DNA of 64,000 bases from Alentia gelatinosa (GCA_950022655.1 OX465583.1:37289360-37353359), one strand, 5' to 3'; positions 34,981 through 45,780 are shown, numbered from the stretch's first letter. A program made the numbers and translations. The notes: generated from the letters alone by a model not told the origin.

Positions 34981-35540
34981 CAAATAAAATTCCCGCGACA
35001 AAGCCGGGAGGATGAGAGAACAAAACGCCGGTGGCGGGAAAGCTAAGACGCTTGGTTCATCCTCTGCTGGTTTTTATCACCAAGCACAGATCGAGCAGCT
35101 CACTCTCCAAGCGGCTGCGCGGTGGCGGATGAAAATAAGAAAAACGAGGGGAAGGGCGGCCTCCATACATCCCCGACCCAATTACCTCTGTTAAATATAT
35201 CATTATCGCTATAGATTGGTGACGCCCAGACGACCATTACTTCGCTTGGGGCGTATGCCGCCATCGCTACAGCTACCACCATGTTTATTTCTTTTTGTAT
35301 TTTTTTTTCTCCCTGATTTTTACACACACTCACGCACGCACCAGTACGGGGAGGTGCTGGTAGTGTATTTGAGGGGAGTAATTTATAAGAATTTGAAATC
35401 CCCCAGCAAAGCCGTGTAATCTGGGCGTTATGCAGCCCTGTCATCGCCGGAGCGCGGGGCGCCGCAGACGGAGAACTGGGGTGTATTGGAGTGGGGCAGG
35501 GGCCCTGGCGAATGTTGGGAGGGGGTGTATAGGGCGGCGC
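34981..35540. promoter_or_regulatory. GC-rich island, candidate regulatory element
   Basis: CpG-rich islands at 34985-35180 and 35420-35540 flank a T-rich stretch. GCCGCCAT at about 35259-35266 gives a minus-strand ATGGCGGC start context (MAAYAPSEVMVVWASPIYS...) inside an open minus frame over 35100-35576. That frame has no recognisable domain and a low-complexity tail. A plus-strand frame at 35012-35194 (QIEQLTLQAAARWRMKIRK) is also unassigned. Confidence 0.18.
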
Positions 35541-36060
35541 TGGCTGATGCTTATTACCATCTATCTTGTGACACAACCTATGTCAATATAAATAGATTCT
35601 TACCAAATAAAGATCTACCCTGCATATTACACTTCGGTAAAAATGTTGATCCTAAATTATTCTTACTTCAACGAGACATCTTGCCTTTTGTTATACGTAA
35701 ATCAAATGCTTACTTAATGTATATAACGATACATAGTCCATGAACTTTGACCGATATTCTTTAAATCCGCTGGAGGCTTCCACGCCTCAAATACGCAGGA
35801 ATCGTACGATATAATATGCGAAGATGTTCGTGCTTGCAGCACAGCATAAAACATCTATGAAATATATATGAGCACAAAAATAAATTAAGAAGCCATTGAA
35901 GATGCAGCCATATCAATCTTCATCCTTCATTGTTTGTTATGACCGGGGATGTTTCTTACAAATATCTAAAGTAGACAATGTTTGTAAAGTAGGAGATGGA
36001 GGCACCTTCTAAACCATCTGGTTTATGTCCATACTAAAGTCTTGGCTTTATTTGCGATAA
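35541..36060. other. AT-rich intergenic
   Basis: Nothing recognised. Confidence 0.45.
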
Positions 36061-36069
36061 AGGGACTTA

Positions 36070-36650
36070 ATTTTTATATGCCCCGCCACCACTTCAACGC
36101 CACCGCCACCACCGCTGCCCTAGCAGGCAGCAGGGTATACACAAGATATAGGCTGAAGACAAAAACAATACCAAGAGCGATAGGAGTAGCAGCCAACGGT
36201 AAGCAATAATAGGTCGACGGGAAAGTGATGGTGGGCAGTGGGCGAGGGGTAGTTTGGGAGAGGGAGTGAGTGACAGGCAGGAGGTGGGAGGCAATGAATG
36301 AAAGGTATAGGAGGGATACCATAGGAGGTAGGAGGCAATGAGGGGCAGTGGATGAAAGGCTGGGGGAGGGGGCAGTGAGTCGAATATATAAGAAAGGAAT
36401 AGATAGGAGAAATGGGGAGAAAGAAGGCAATTGACAGAAGGTGGTGGGCAAGAGCACGGGAGGCAATGAGTGGGTGGCAGTTGATGAAAGGCAGGAGGTG
36501 GGAGGCAATGAGTGGGAGCCAGTAGATAAAAGACAATAGGAAGAAGGGATGGGCAGGTTAAACGGATGAGAGGCTGGAGGTAGGAGGCAATAACTGGGTG
36601 GTAACCGGTGAAATTCAGTAGGTGGGAGGCAGTGACCATAAGGCAGAGGA
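36070..36650. repeat. Degenerate GGAGGCAATGAGTGGG minisatellite
   Basis: Diverged units of GGCAGGAGGTGGGAGGCAAT and GAGTGGGTGGCAGTTGATGA, about 30-40 bp each, on the plus strand. They create three long overlapping minus-strand open frames rich in Leu, Pro, Ser and His, which are not genes. Confidence 0.7.
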
Positions 36651-36710
36651 TGGGCCGAAGAGAGCGAGTGATTGGCAAGAGGATGTAGGCAAGCGCATGT
36701 TATACGAGCG

Positions 36711-36715
<5 letters not shown>

Positions 36716-36778
<63 letters not shown>

Positions 36779-36808
36779 CAGAGAGACAGAGACAGAGAGA
36801 GAGAGAGA
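36716..36808. repeat. (GA)n microsatellite with GACA interruptions
   Basis: About 57 bases of pure GA/AG, then GA interrupted by GACA until 36808. Confidence 0.95.
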
Positions 36809-36869
36809 TGATCATGGAAAGGGGTAAGCGATGGAAAAGAGACATGAGTTGGGAAGCAGGAGGCAAGAG

Positions 36870-37190
36870 GGTAGACGTAGCGAGTGTTAGATGGCGAGCG
36901 GCGGGCGGCGGGTGGCTGGCATGGAGACAGGAGACGGGCGGCGGGCGGGGTGCGGGGAGCGGGGCTGAGCGGCATAGAGCAGCTCGCCTGACGGGGCGCC
37001 GCTGCCCGGGGTCGGCGGGCCGAGTGATCAGTCGTCGGTCCCGGGAAGACGGATGGCTTTTTAATCCCGGGGTCTGCGCACGGCCGACGCCGGGGGCTTA
37101 GCGTCATAAATACGTGCGTGACCGTCGCGCGCCGACAGGGGGGTGGGAGGGAGGGGGAGTGTAGGAGCGGGTCATGTGAGATGAGATCCA
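36870..37190. other. CpG/GC-rich island
   Basis: Very GC-rich, with CGGGCGGCGGG-type tracts and a GTCATAAATACG string near 37103. No exon recognised; possibly regulatory. Confidence 0.3.
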
Positions 37191-37839
37191 ACCAGTAGTC
37201 ATAGGGAAAGACTAGAAGTGAGGCTGAGGGACGGGATGGTCAACAAGGGGTCAATAGAAGTAGCACAGAGCAGTATGAGACAGAGGACGGGTGCAGAAGG
37301 GTAAAGCAGTAAATAAAGGAACAGGGTGCATTGACAGGCTCCGGTATGTAGCGGGAAGGACAGAGGTGGAGCACAGATAGGGGTGATGATGCGAAAGTGG
37401 TCGTGGTCTGAGTGAGCTCTCACTAATGAGACATAAGACATATGCTAAAATAGCACGGGTCACAGAGAAAACCTTTGACAATGATGACACCACAGTATTT
37501 CCTTGTAGAACACTAATTGAACCATATGTACCTTAGGGGAAGGGACATATCACGATAAGAGGTTGATCCATCTGCCCAGTAATTTGCTAGAGCGTTTGTT
37601 TCACAAAATGCATTGATCATCCTTTGGTTTTCTTTCCGTTCGCTGGCGTGTTACGTACAACAGCGTATTATGTACAAGAAGCTAGTCTAAAGAATCATCA
37701 AAACGTAAAACCCTGACGCTATCTATGTGTCTTTACACTAAAACAGTATTATGATACCTTACATTCAAACAAAACATCATTATGCACGATCCACTTATAT
37801 AAGATATCAACAATACAACAAATTATGTTATACCATATT
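37191..37839. other. Intergenic
   Basis: The left third is GA-rich, the rest AT-rich; nothing recognised. Confidence 0.45.
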
Positions 37840-38055
37840 GATATCATAACACATCGCATCGCATCATCATACACTGCAGAATATATACATGGTACTGCAC
37901 ACCAAATTATATCACCCCAGTGTAATACACGCCAAATATACCACACCCCATTACACCATTGTATACCACTCACATTACACCACACTACACCACATATCAT
38001 TGCACCATATTACATCTCAACACATTACACCACACAACATCACACCATACTCAAA
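37840..38055. repeat. Degenerate CATTACACCACA repeat
   Basis: Strongly diverged short units, about 10-12 bp, of ACACCACATTACACC type. G-poor and without recognisable coding content. Confidence 0.55.
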
Positions 38056-38164
38056 CTAGGGATTGACCTAGCTGGCCGGGGTATATCACATAATCCCTGC
38101 TAATCACTATCAAACCAGGCACGTATCAATCCTCATCAACCCCACTGCTCCTGGCTGAGTTGTG

Positions 38165-38215
38165 GCCGCTGCCCGATAGGGGGCAGAGCCAATTTCAGTG
38201 ACGTCACGTCGACAA
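38165..38215. promoter_or_regulatory. CTCF-like, CCAAT and CRE motifs together
   Basis: CCCGATAGGGGGCAG at 38172-38186 fits the CTCF core with small deviations. It is followed by GCCAAT at 38188-38193 (CCAAT box) and a perfect TGACGTCA at 38199-38206. The combination in 40 bp is promoter-like. Confidence 0.32.
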
Positions 38216-38750
38216 GGAATGAGGGCCGGACTAGTCCGCCCTTCCCCAGCCCTTCATCCCTTCACCCAAACCCACATCATAGCTGGACAAATCGAGAATC
38301 AATGACAATGACGGAATATGAAGTAATTCCGTCATATTCCAGGCGACAGTCAAAGAAAAGGATTGGGGAGGTTTTCAGTTTTATGGAATATCAGTTTCTA
38401 TACAGGGCCGACGGAAATATGTCCTTGCACCTTCCTGCGCGCTTTGAACTAACACCCCAAGAGGTCATTGTAATGGATATTCATATTCACCTAACACAGC
38501 CATAAGAGTATATATGTATGGAGTGGACAGGCAGGAACTTAGGTTTGAGATAGATAAAGGGATATTGATGCCGCATCATAACACCATCGTGACATTGTCA
38601 CTTGGCGACACGCTAAGCAATACGCATAGCAACACACATTTATATCAAAGCGTGTAGTAATGTGTGCACTATAATACACACTGTGCAATATAGGAATCAT
38701 CTGCAAACTCTGCAAATATCTTACGATTACCACTTGTTCAGCAGAGGTTA
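38216..38750. other. Intergenic with nested inverted repeats
   Basis: Two overlapping hairpins share one segment at 38309-38340: TGACGGAAT (38309) with ATTCCGTCA (38326), and GGAATATGA (38313) with TCATATTCC (38332). A plus-strand frame at 38302-38505 (64 residues) is protein-like in composition but unassigned. Confidence 0.4.
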
Positions 38751-38753
38751 GTA

Positions 38754-38893
38754 ACTGTAAGACGCCTCGCTTAAGGGGATTTTTTTAATAGAAATCTTTA
38801 TTTAGTTCATTTTAACCCCGCTTAAGGGGACACCTCGCTTAAGGGGACACTCAGCTCGGAACGGAGGGTGGCCCCTTAAGCGGGGTTTTACTG
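38754..38893. mobile_element. MITE family B (CCCCTTAAGCGGGG type)
   Basis: The left end CTGTAAGACGCCTCGCTTAA and the inverted right end TTAAGCGGGGTTTTACTG form terminal inverted repeats, flanked by TA on both sides (38752-38753 and 38894-38895). The interior repeats the CGCTTAAGGGGACAC motif. Non-coding, about 140 bp; the TA duplication suggests Tc1/mariner-type mobilisation (inference). Confidence 0.75.
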
Positions 38894-38924
38894 TAGTACA
38901 GGCTCGTCTTTGTGGCGCATTGTA

Positions 38925-39208
38925 AGGCCTGGCGTCCACCTACTACGATATGGTACCGATATGCCCTACGATGCACCTCCCGATAAAAAATCAAAATCGC
39001 GTGGGAAGGTTACCTAATATCGGGGCAATTGACCATGTTTCTGCGATTAGACACCGATAAAACCCCCATACAATGCGTGGTGGATTGGCATGTCTAGACA
39101 TATGTCTAGGATTTTGCACCTTCCCTATATGGCACAGATTTTGACATTTTGTATCAGTGCCATATCGGGAGGTCTACGATTCTATCGTAGTAGGTGGACA
39201 CCGGGCCT
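38925..39208. mobile_element. MITE family A, best-preserved copy (284 bp)
   Basis: AGGCCTGGCGTCCACCTACT at the left and its near-exact inverse at the right (25 of 27 bases over the full arm) bound the element. TA lies directly outside both ends (38923-38924 and 39209-39210). It has no open frame of note, so it depends on a transposase in trans. Other copies in the window are at 20142-20427, 19829-20065, 58357-58526 and a fragment at 20570. Confidence 0.88.
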
Positions 39209-39269
39209 TAGTAGTATAGGCTCAACATTACGGTACACTGTAAGTAGTACTATCGTAAAACTAGATGAG

Positions 39270-39389
39270 TTTTAATCTTGGCCGCCGTATGCCACGACTG
39301 GAGTTTGGCACAGTGATTTCACGAGGCGAGGCCGAGTGAAGTCTAGAGCCAAAACTCCAGGAGTGGAATATGGTGGCCATGATAAAAAA
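39270..39389. mobile_element. Fold-back element (imperfect 40-bp arms)
   Basis: The left arm 39270-39311 (TTTTAATCTTGGCCGCC...) and right arm 39346-39389 are reverse complements at roughly four of five bases, with a 34-bp loop. Further palindromes of related sequence follow at 39458-39475 (TATGCCACTAGTGGCATA, perfect) and 39483-39509 (10-bp arms CCGTATGCCA/TGGCATACGG), so the element or its remnants may extend to about 39550. Confidence 0.55.
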
Positions 39390-39556
39390 CGAATCAGGTT
39401 TTGATTTTATCCTACCCCGTCTCCTCGATTTTGGAATATTAGGTGATAAAAATTCTGTATGCCACTAGTGGCATATAAAACTCCGTATGCCAGGCAGCGT
39501 GGCATACGGAAACTCAATGTTAAGCCTATGGGATTTTATATTAGGGGTAGGAAACT

Positions 39557-39796
39557 GAGCCTCCAGGTATACTTTAAGTAGTACAGGCTCCACACACTGT
39601 ATGTTATACAGATTCAGTGTCTGCTGAGCCTCGCGGTACACTGTAAGTAGTACAGGCTCCACACACTGTATGTTATACAGATTCAGTGTCTGCTGAGCCT
39701 CGCGGTACACTGTAAGTAGTACAGGCTCCACACACTGTATGTAATACAGATCCAGTGTCTGCTGAGCCTCGCGGTACACTGTAAGTAGTACAGGCG
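39557..39796. repeat. 69-bp minisatellite, 3.5 copies
   Basis: Units start at 39557, 39626, 39695 and 39764 (partial). Each begins GAGCCTCGCGGTACACTGTA. The later units are almost identical; the first is slightly diverged. Because 69 is divisible by three, the minus strand stays open with a 23-residue period, which is not evidence of a gene. A diverged half-unit at 39209-39251 shows the array once extended further left. Confidence 0.93.
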
Positions 39797-39799
39797 AGG

Positions 39800-40430
39800 C
39801 CCACATTCTCAGGCTTTGTTTTTGGCACGGCTGGCCGATGGTGACAGGTACGGATGGGATTTAGATCCCCTTGGTTTTAGACTCCAGTTCTACTGTCGGG
39901 TGAACGGGTGCAACACGATGATTATTCCCCCAGTGACATCTAAAAACCTTGCTATCTTTTCCAAATCCTTCTTCGCCCGACCAAAATATACCCGCAATTA
40001 CATCGTCAGAGTGAACGAATGATGCTGTGGTTATTTGGCTCTTTTCGGAAGACACTTGTAACGTTGTCTTAAATAAGTGACACACCTATTGTCTCCACTG
40101 TTTCTAATTGCGTTACTCATCCAAAACATTTTCTTACACAGCACCAGTTGGAATATTGATAACTCTATTCTTTTGTGTCTCATGAATATATTTAGTAATG
40201 GGGGGTCTCTATACGATTGCGTATGCATCAACTAATTATGGTTCAAGAACAAGAGATAGAATTACAGTATGTGGACTTGCCTCGCTTGTTTATGAGTAAA
40301 TTTTAACAAACGCTGTGGTGGAAATATTCCCATTTGAAATTGACTTTAGGAGGAAGACGTGCCACGGGCTTTTTGCAGACAGACACTAGCAGTAAGAATC
40401 GAGGTCGTTCCGTAGACTGCAGTAAACGGT
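39800..40430. other. Intergenic, nothing recognised
   Basis: Unique sequence with no recognisable gene or repeat. Confidence 0.45.
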
Positions 40431-40439
40431 GAGTGGGTG

Positions 40440-40880
40440 TCCCATTCCTTGTATCTCTGCCAGCCCCCTCGGGGACGAGCTATCGGTATTGTCTCGCCCC
40501 TAACCCCGGCCGGCGTTCTCGTGTCCCGGAGCGGCCTCCGGGGGCGCGGCCTGGCAGAGCAGGCCCTGACCTTGGCGGCAGATTGTGTGAGGGGGCGGGT
40601 CTCGGCGGGCGGTCACCAATAGAAGCCAATTTGTGTTATCATACGGGCAGGCCGGAGAGCGGGGCCGCTCAGTGACCGGCGTTACGGGGTCCCCGTCCCC
40701 CCGGAGACCCCACCCTCCGCCGCCCGTTTAACCCTTGCTCCCCCGTGACCGTGGCGGTCTCAATGGCCGCTGATGTTGGTCAGTGATCTGCGCCCCGGTC
40801 TGTCCGGACGGTGGGAATCACTGCCGGTTGGACCCCAGCGGTACCCGCCTCATGCCGTCCATTCTCCGCCTGTAGCAGTA
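40440..40880. promoter_or_regulatory. Strong CpG island with GC boxes and two CCAAT boxes
   Basis: The densest CpG island in the window. It has GC-box-like GGGGGCGGGTCTCGGCGGGCGG at about 40590, CCAAT at about 40616 and again at about 40627, 11 bp apart, and many CGG/CCG runs. These are typical of a TATA-less promoter. The flanking open frames are short and GC-driven; no exon or start codon can be defended. Confidence 0.35.
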
Positions 40881-40949
40881 GTGTCTATGATACCCACCGC
40901 CCGCCGCCAGCTTCTCACTGCCCGTCGCCACTATCCTTCACCGCCTACA

Positions 40950-41350
40950 AGCCACCTGCTGCCCGACAATCACTATCCGCCATCCACCACTGTCTCCAAC
41001 CCCCTACTACCCGACAATTACTGCCCGTAATTATGCATCCATTATCCTTACTACCCACTGTCTATCAACTATCTGCCACCTGCCACTAGCTGCCCACATC
41101 CTGCCATCCCCCGTCCACCATCTGCCACCCACCATCCGCCATCCACCACCCACCATCCGCTATCAACCATCTGCCATCCGCCACCCTCCATCCGCCACCC
41201 GCCACCCACCATCCACCATCTGCCATCCACCATTCGCCATTTGCCATTAGCCATTTGCCATCCACCATCTGCCATCCGCCATCCACCATTCACCATCCGC
41301 CATCTGCCACCCGCCAATCTGCCACCCGCCATCCACCATTGGCCATCCGC
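40950..41350. repeat. Heptamer-based array (CCATCCG/CCACCAT)
   Basis: Long run of seven-base units such as CCATCCG, CCATCTG, CCACCCG and CCACCAT with single-base drift. The 7- and 21-base periods make the reverse strand read as Trp-Gly-Met-Asp-rich open frames, which are artefacts. Confidence 0.9.
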
Positions 41351-42330
41351 CGCACTTTGACCGCTGTCCATCATGTATACAATGCCCCTTACCTACCGCT
41401 CACCGCGCTTCGCCCGTCAGGAGAGGACATGTCCTGAGCCGACCGGCCACCATTCATGTCTGACCTGTGGATGCGACCTGATTCAGCGCACAGAGGCAGC
41501 TCCACTGGAAGAAAAATAGGAAGAGCCGAACAGCCAGGAGAAATGCGTATTAGAGGACCACGAGGTAAAATACCCATTGGTTTTCTTCATACACATACAT
41601 GGGTATAAAGTCACTATTGCCTTACATTTTAACAGGGCCAGATTCAGACGGAGAGACACATCGAAGAAAAAATGTCCTCAGAAGGACAGGAAAAGATCCA
41701 CCTACACAGAACGCAATAACAAACACATAAAGATTATTACATATTTCAGTACAACGTGAAAAGAAATGGCAAGAACGAATTGACAGCTGTCCTATATTTT
41801 TGGTTGTCATTGACACGTTAATGGGTGTGTTTTACACTGCTGAACCATAAAGACAGATTAATTGGTATACATAATAGAAACGTGCAAAAAGAAACATGCT
41901 TAAGTCTCCTGTGTAATAGATCACATGTATAGGAAGCATATCTAGGATACAGAAATATAGACACTAGGATAAGGGCTCAGTCAGTCACAGAGGCATGGGG
42001 ACTAATGCAACATACATTTGATTAAAGCCACAAGACGAAAGGTACATTATGACAATATGGCAATGGACTTTATCAGGAATAGGTGTCAATATATACATGC
42101 AGAGATACACGGGCCGTCAGACAACCTGACATATCTAAAGGGCATGAATATATTTAGGTATACAAAGAACACCGAAAAGGTAGCTAAAAAAAACATCGGA
42201 TTAACAATGGATGATTACGATCAGAAAAAAGTTACCATTGATATGCACTGTATATGAACTTGCATTATCTTAGATATAAATTTCAATATAGAAAAGGAAA
42301 AGGAGGGAAGCTAGTGGTTGGGGACGGCGA
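41351..42330. other. Intergenic
   Basis: AT-leaning DNA. A plus frame at 42018-42257 (79 residues, Lys/Asp-rich) is protein-like in composition but unassigned. No transposon ends seen. Confidence 0.4.
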
Positions 42331-42690
42331 CCAACGTCTGTGTGAGGAGATCACCCACGAAGCAAGGCTTGGTTACTTTGTACGCGGGAATGTACAGAGC
42401 AAGCAAGGCTCGCGTCTTCCATTCACGTCAATTGTCGTCTGCTCGCTGTGTGTCGTCACAAATGGCGGCAACAGAGAATGGCGGCCCGAACAACACAGCC
42501 AGGGACCAACAGACGGCCTTTCTGGTCAAAAATTGAATGTAAATACAGATGTGATTCATAACATTTGAGCGAACGGGAATCTGGCGGCATCAAAGAGAAT
42601 CTCCAATAAGGACGCGGGGATAGATTTGCCGACCGAAGGGATAATACGGAGTAACCAAGTATGGCGCTGATAGCGGCTCCATTGTTAGCC
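42330..42690 (+). promoter_or_regulatory. CpG-rich island with ATGGCGGC start contexts
   Basis: TCACAAATGGCGGCAACAGA at about 42452-42471 is a YY1-type start context. Its ATG opens 24 codons (MAATENGGPNNTARDQQTAF...) to a TGA at about 42530, with only a weak donor (CTG then GTCAAA). A second ATGGCGGC lies at 42478. On the far side TTAGCCAATCTGG (about 42688) has a CCAAT box; read on the minus strand it is followed within 10 bases by ATG, opening 30 codons (MEPLSAPYLVTPYYPFG...). A bidirectional promoter is possible; neither frame is recognised. Confidence 0.25.
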
Positions 42691-43274
42691 AATCTGGAAG
42701 GTAATATAAAAAGAGGCTTTTGTGTTGCACTCGCTTGCGCAGCAATTACATTTCTGTGTAGATAAAATTTTACGCAGTAACCAGGAAATCATGGGCTATT
42801 ATTCCACTATTTGACTGGTCCTTTAAAAGATTGCCAATATTTTAAGGTGACTGGAGAAATATGAAGATAAAAAAATGAGAATTGGCAACGGCTCTGATCC
42901 TGGCATTCTGGGTGGTCCCATTGATCAGACTGTAATCTATGACGCAAATATAGAAAGGGAAATTAAATCGAGGATGAAGCAGGCTGATCACTCTTGCTTC
43001 TATGATGCCCGACAAGTATACTAAATCTCATAATTATCATGAATATGAGTATATATCTATAAAACCGGTCGCTTTTGAAATCATCTACATTCTCACCAAG
43101 GACAATTGCATCAACAACCAGCTCAATGTGTATGTTTGAAAATTCATAAATATACGTTACTTATTTTCAAGAATGTAGAGATGGTCAAAGATGTGTCGGC
43201 GAAAACAAACTTCAGCCTAGGTATTGTGTGACTAATTCAAAGTATGCCTCTCTCTTCAAGGTGGTGGACCTTAC
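42691..43274. other. AT-rich spacer
   Basis: Nothing recognised; could include eroded 5' parts of the adjacent retrotransposon fossil. Confidence 0.4.
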
Positions 43275-43610
43275 ATGACATTTGAAAATGGATATTCAGA
43301 GAGGAATGATCTATCTGAAAAAAAGTTAGCAATAAAGGAAAGAACAAAGTTCATTGATGGCATTACCTTAGCAATTGATAATTATGACCACAAGATTGCC
43401 GCATACATGGACTTCCAAAAAGCCTTTGACAGTGTCAATTATAATATACGGGTAGGAAAACGTCATGGTTCGAATGTCTAGCAGACTACCTCCACAGCTA
43501 CACCCAGCAACCTGATGTCCATAGACAATGTTCTAGCACAAATAAATCAAATATAGTGTCTAACAAATATCCATTTTAGGACCATTCCCAGGCTTAGATT
43601 TTTAAAAGAA
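43275..43610 (+). pseudogene. Dead non-LTR retrotransposon reverse transcriptase fragment
   Basis: Fragment of a LINE-type reverse transcriptase. The open part 43275-43481 includes IAAYMDFQKAFDSVNYNI, which matches the RT block A signature (a D-x-x-K-A-F-D-x-V core, whose first Asp is catalytic). In a second frame from 43466 the sequence reads WFECLADYLHSYTQQ, the block normally following. In a third frame from 43570 comes SILGPF, the usual block before the YxDD motif. Needing three frames within 330 bases shows at least two frameshifts, so it is non-functional. No YxDD, endonuclease or 3' tail is visible. Clade is uncertain (Jockey/CR1/RTE-like spacing). Confidence 0.85.
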
Positions 43611-44283
43611 ATAGTGTACGAAGCATAATTCAAATAACTAAACAAAGAACATGCGCTGTATACATTCCAATACAATCTGCATTGTGTATTGCGTCATATT
43701 GGATATTCCCAAAGGTGTCATATATTATCTACGGGTTTTATAAGTGCAGATTGCCCACAAGAGAAATTATATCACATTTCATTGTCACCCTGCCCGCACA
43801 AGCCCTGGTCTTCCAAACCAAATACCCTCGGACCTTGCATTAATTCCACCTCATTTACTCCGAATTATCGCTCACTGTTTACAAATCTTCACTGGGTGAC
43901 ATCCGTGACGTCACGAGATCCACAGTCGTGACGTAAGCAGGGACGCGCTGACTTGGCCGACGTCGGTGACATGATCTAAATACCAAATGAGTTCAGCGGT
44001 GGCTTCGTCTCCCCTATTGAGGGTGGTTTAAATCGTTGCACAACTGGGCAGGGCCGGATACAGGCGATAGAGGCTGAGGAAAGTGATCACTACTAGACAT
44101 GATCCCAGGTCTCCGAGCTTATTTATTTCTTTTTAAATATTATCACAATCAATGTGATCATATTGTTCTTCTTCGTGATATTATGCATACTTTGTAGTAG
44201 CAGGACGTTAATACTTCTCTTCACTGCGATGTACTCTGAATTTAGTGGAGTTCAGGTTTAACTATCAGCAGTTTATGTAATAC
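43611..44283. promoter_or_regulatory. Intergenic with CRE pair at 43906-43936
   Basis: TGACGTCA at 43906-43913 and TGACGTAA at 43929-43936 lie in a small GC-richer island (about 43790-44070). The rest is unremarkable. Confidence 0.25.
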
Positions 44284-44331
44284 CATATATAAGACTCAAT
44301 ACTATTACATATATGAGACTCAATACTATTA
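44284..44331. repeat. 24-bp tandem duplication
   Basis: Two adjacent copies beginning CATATATRAGACTCAATACT, differing at one base. Confidence 0.85.
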
Positions 44332-45330
44332 CAAGACAAATGTAGATATGAAAATAAAGCATAAGAGAGAGGCAGCAGACGTAACGTGCGTGCCTTTTGA
44401 AAGCAAGGAAAATATTTATTTTATCCAAATGGGTTTATATAAGATTTATATAGGAACTTCGGACTTTCTTTGTGAATATCAATACACATGATTTTAACTT
44501 GAGACATTTCTCTTCCTTTGAATGGACTAATAACTATATAGTTACTATATTGATTATTTGAATTAATTCATTACTTTTGTTTCATATTGTATTGTATTAT
44601 AGTCTTAGAATTTATGTTCAATGAGTAAAAATATCTTCGTAATAAACATTCAGACAGCCTCCTTAAAAATTATAAATATTGGTTTAGACCATGAACACGT
44701 CAGTGACAAGCCGGCAGAGTATCCTCACAATACTAGGGAACAGCCAATCTGAACAAGATTTTACACTCTTTATATGATTGTTCGTTGATTGATATCAGAA
44801 TTTGTAATAAGCATCATTATAGCGGTCACATAGGCTCACTATTGGAATTAATGTTTGATAATATCAGTCTTTATCACTTATGATGTGATTTGGCTATGAT
44901 AATTTTTTAATAGACAATTTACGTTTTGTCGCTTCACAGTATTAAATAAGTAACAAATACCCTAGTAGTAAATCATATGAAAATAATGGTCAGTTACATG
45001 TGGTGTTCATATCGCCAGTTAACAACATCCTAAGAAGCTATTTCAAATGTTTTAAAACTTGAAGCTGTTGTAAATTAGAAGGTTGGCACATGCAATATCG
45101 CCATATTCGAGATATGGGATGACAAGCAAATTGATTAGACATAGTGTGGGATTTACATCAAGATAATTGCGAACTGTTACTTTTCATACGTCTGAAAACC
45201 AATTTTTGTAGACTTCATTAAAGATGAGCTATAAAAGCAGTATTCTAGGTGACGAGGGAATTTTAGTTCTACCAACGAATGGTTCGTGATCATGGGAGGT
45301 TTCTCTATGCGCCTGTAGACTTGTTTCCAT
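44332..45330. other. AT-rich intergenic
   Basis: Nothing recognised. Confidence 0.5.
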
Positions 45331-45780
45331 TATTAGATAGCACGCTTGCCAAAGGCAAGTCTAAAACGACGACGGTCAACTTCTGCTAGTCTAACCCTCA
45401 CGCCCCGACTGCCTTTCAGCTCCTCCCTCGACCAGGGCCAATATGGCTATTCATTAAGAACGTCTCATCAGGGCTCCCTGTGCTAATATCCCTACCCCCT
45501 CCCTGTCCATCTGTTCACCCGAGCGTCCACTGCGCACGCGCCAGGGGACAAGTGAACGCTGACCCGACCCAGCTATTGCTTCCGGTCAATTTCCTCCGCT
45601 AGCCAGTGTCCAGTCAGTGGTCAGTGTGTAGGGAGGGGCAACACAAACGTTGACCCCCTGCACAGGATTATCAACAAAGACACAAAGGACAAGTGTAATT
45701 ATTTAATGCTTCAGAATGCGCAAACAATGGGTAGGGCTAACGTTAACGAGCTAGGGCCGACAAGTGGACAATGTGGCCCA
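45331..45780. other. GC-richer island
   Basis: CTTGCCAAAGGCAAG (7-bp arms) at about 45346, and GGTCAGTGTG-type repeats near 45610-45630. No exon seen; possibly regulatory. Confidence 0.3.

Noticed and set aside
35465..35482. GACGGAGAACTG resembling miR-184
   Set aside because: The conserved continuation is missing and no precursor hairpin is present.
36094..36678. 194-residue minus-strand open frame (Leu/Pro/Ser/His-rich)
   Set aside because: Product of the degenerate G-rich minisatellite at 36070-36650, open in more than one frame at once.
39465..39806. 113-residue frame with 23-residue repeats
   Set aside because: The 69-bp minisatellite is divisible by three, so open periodic translation is automatic.
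41069..41374. Trp/Gly/Met/Asp-rich minus-strand frame
   Set aside because: Produced by the heptamer array; seven-base units read in three frames give a repeating 7-residue pattern.
43460..43490. GGTTCGAATGTC resembling a tRNA B box
   Set aside because: No A box, acceptor stem or anticodon arm at tRNA spacing; the sequence is part of the reverse-transcriptase fossil.
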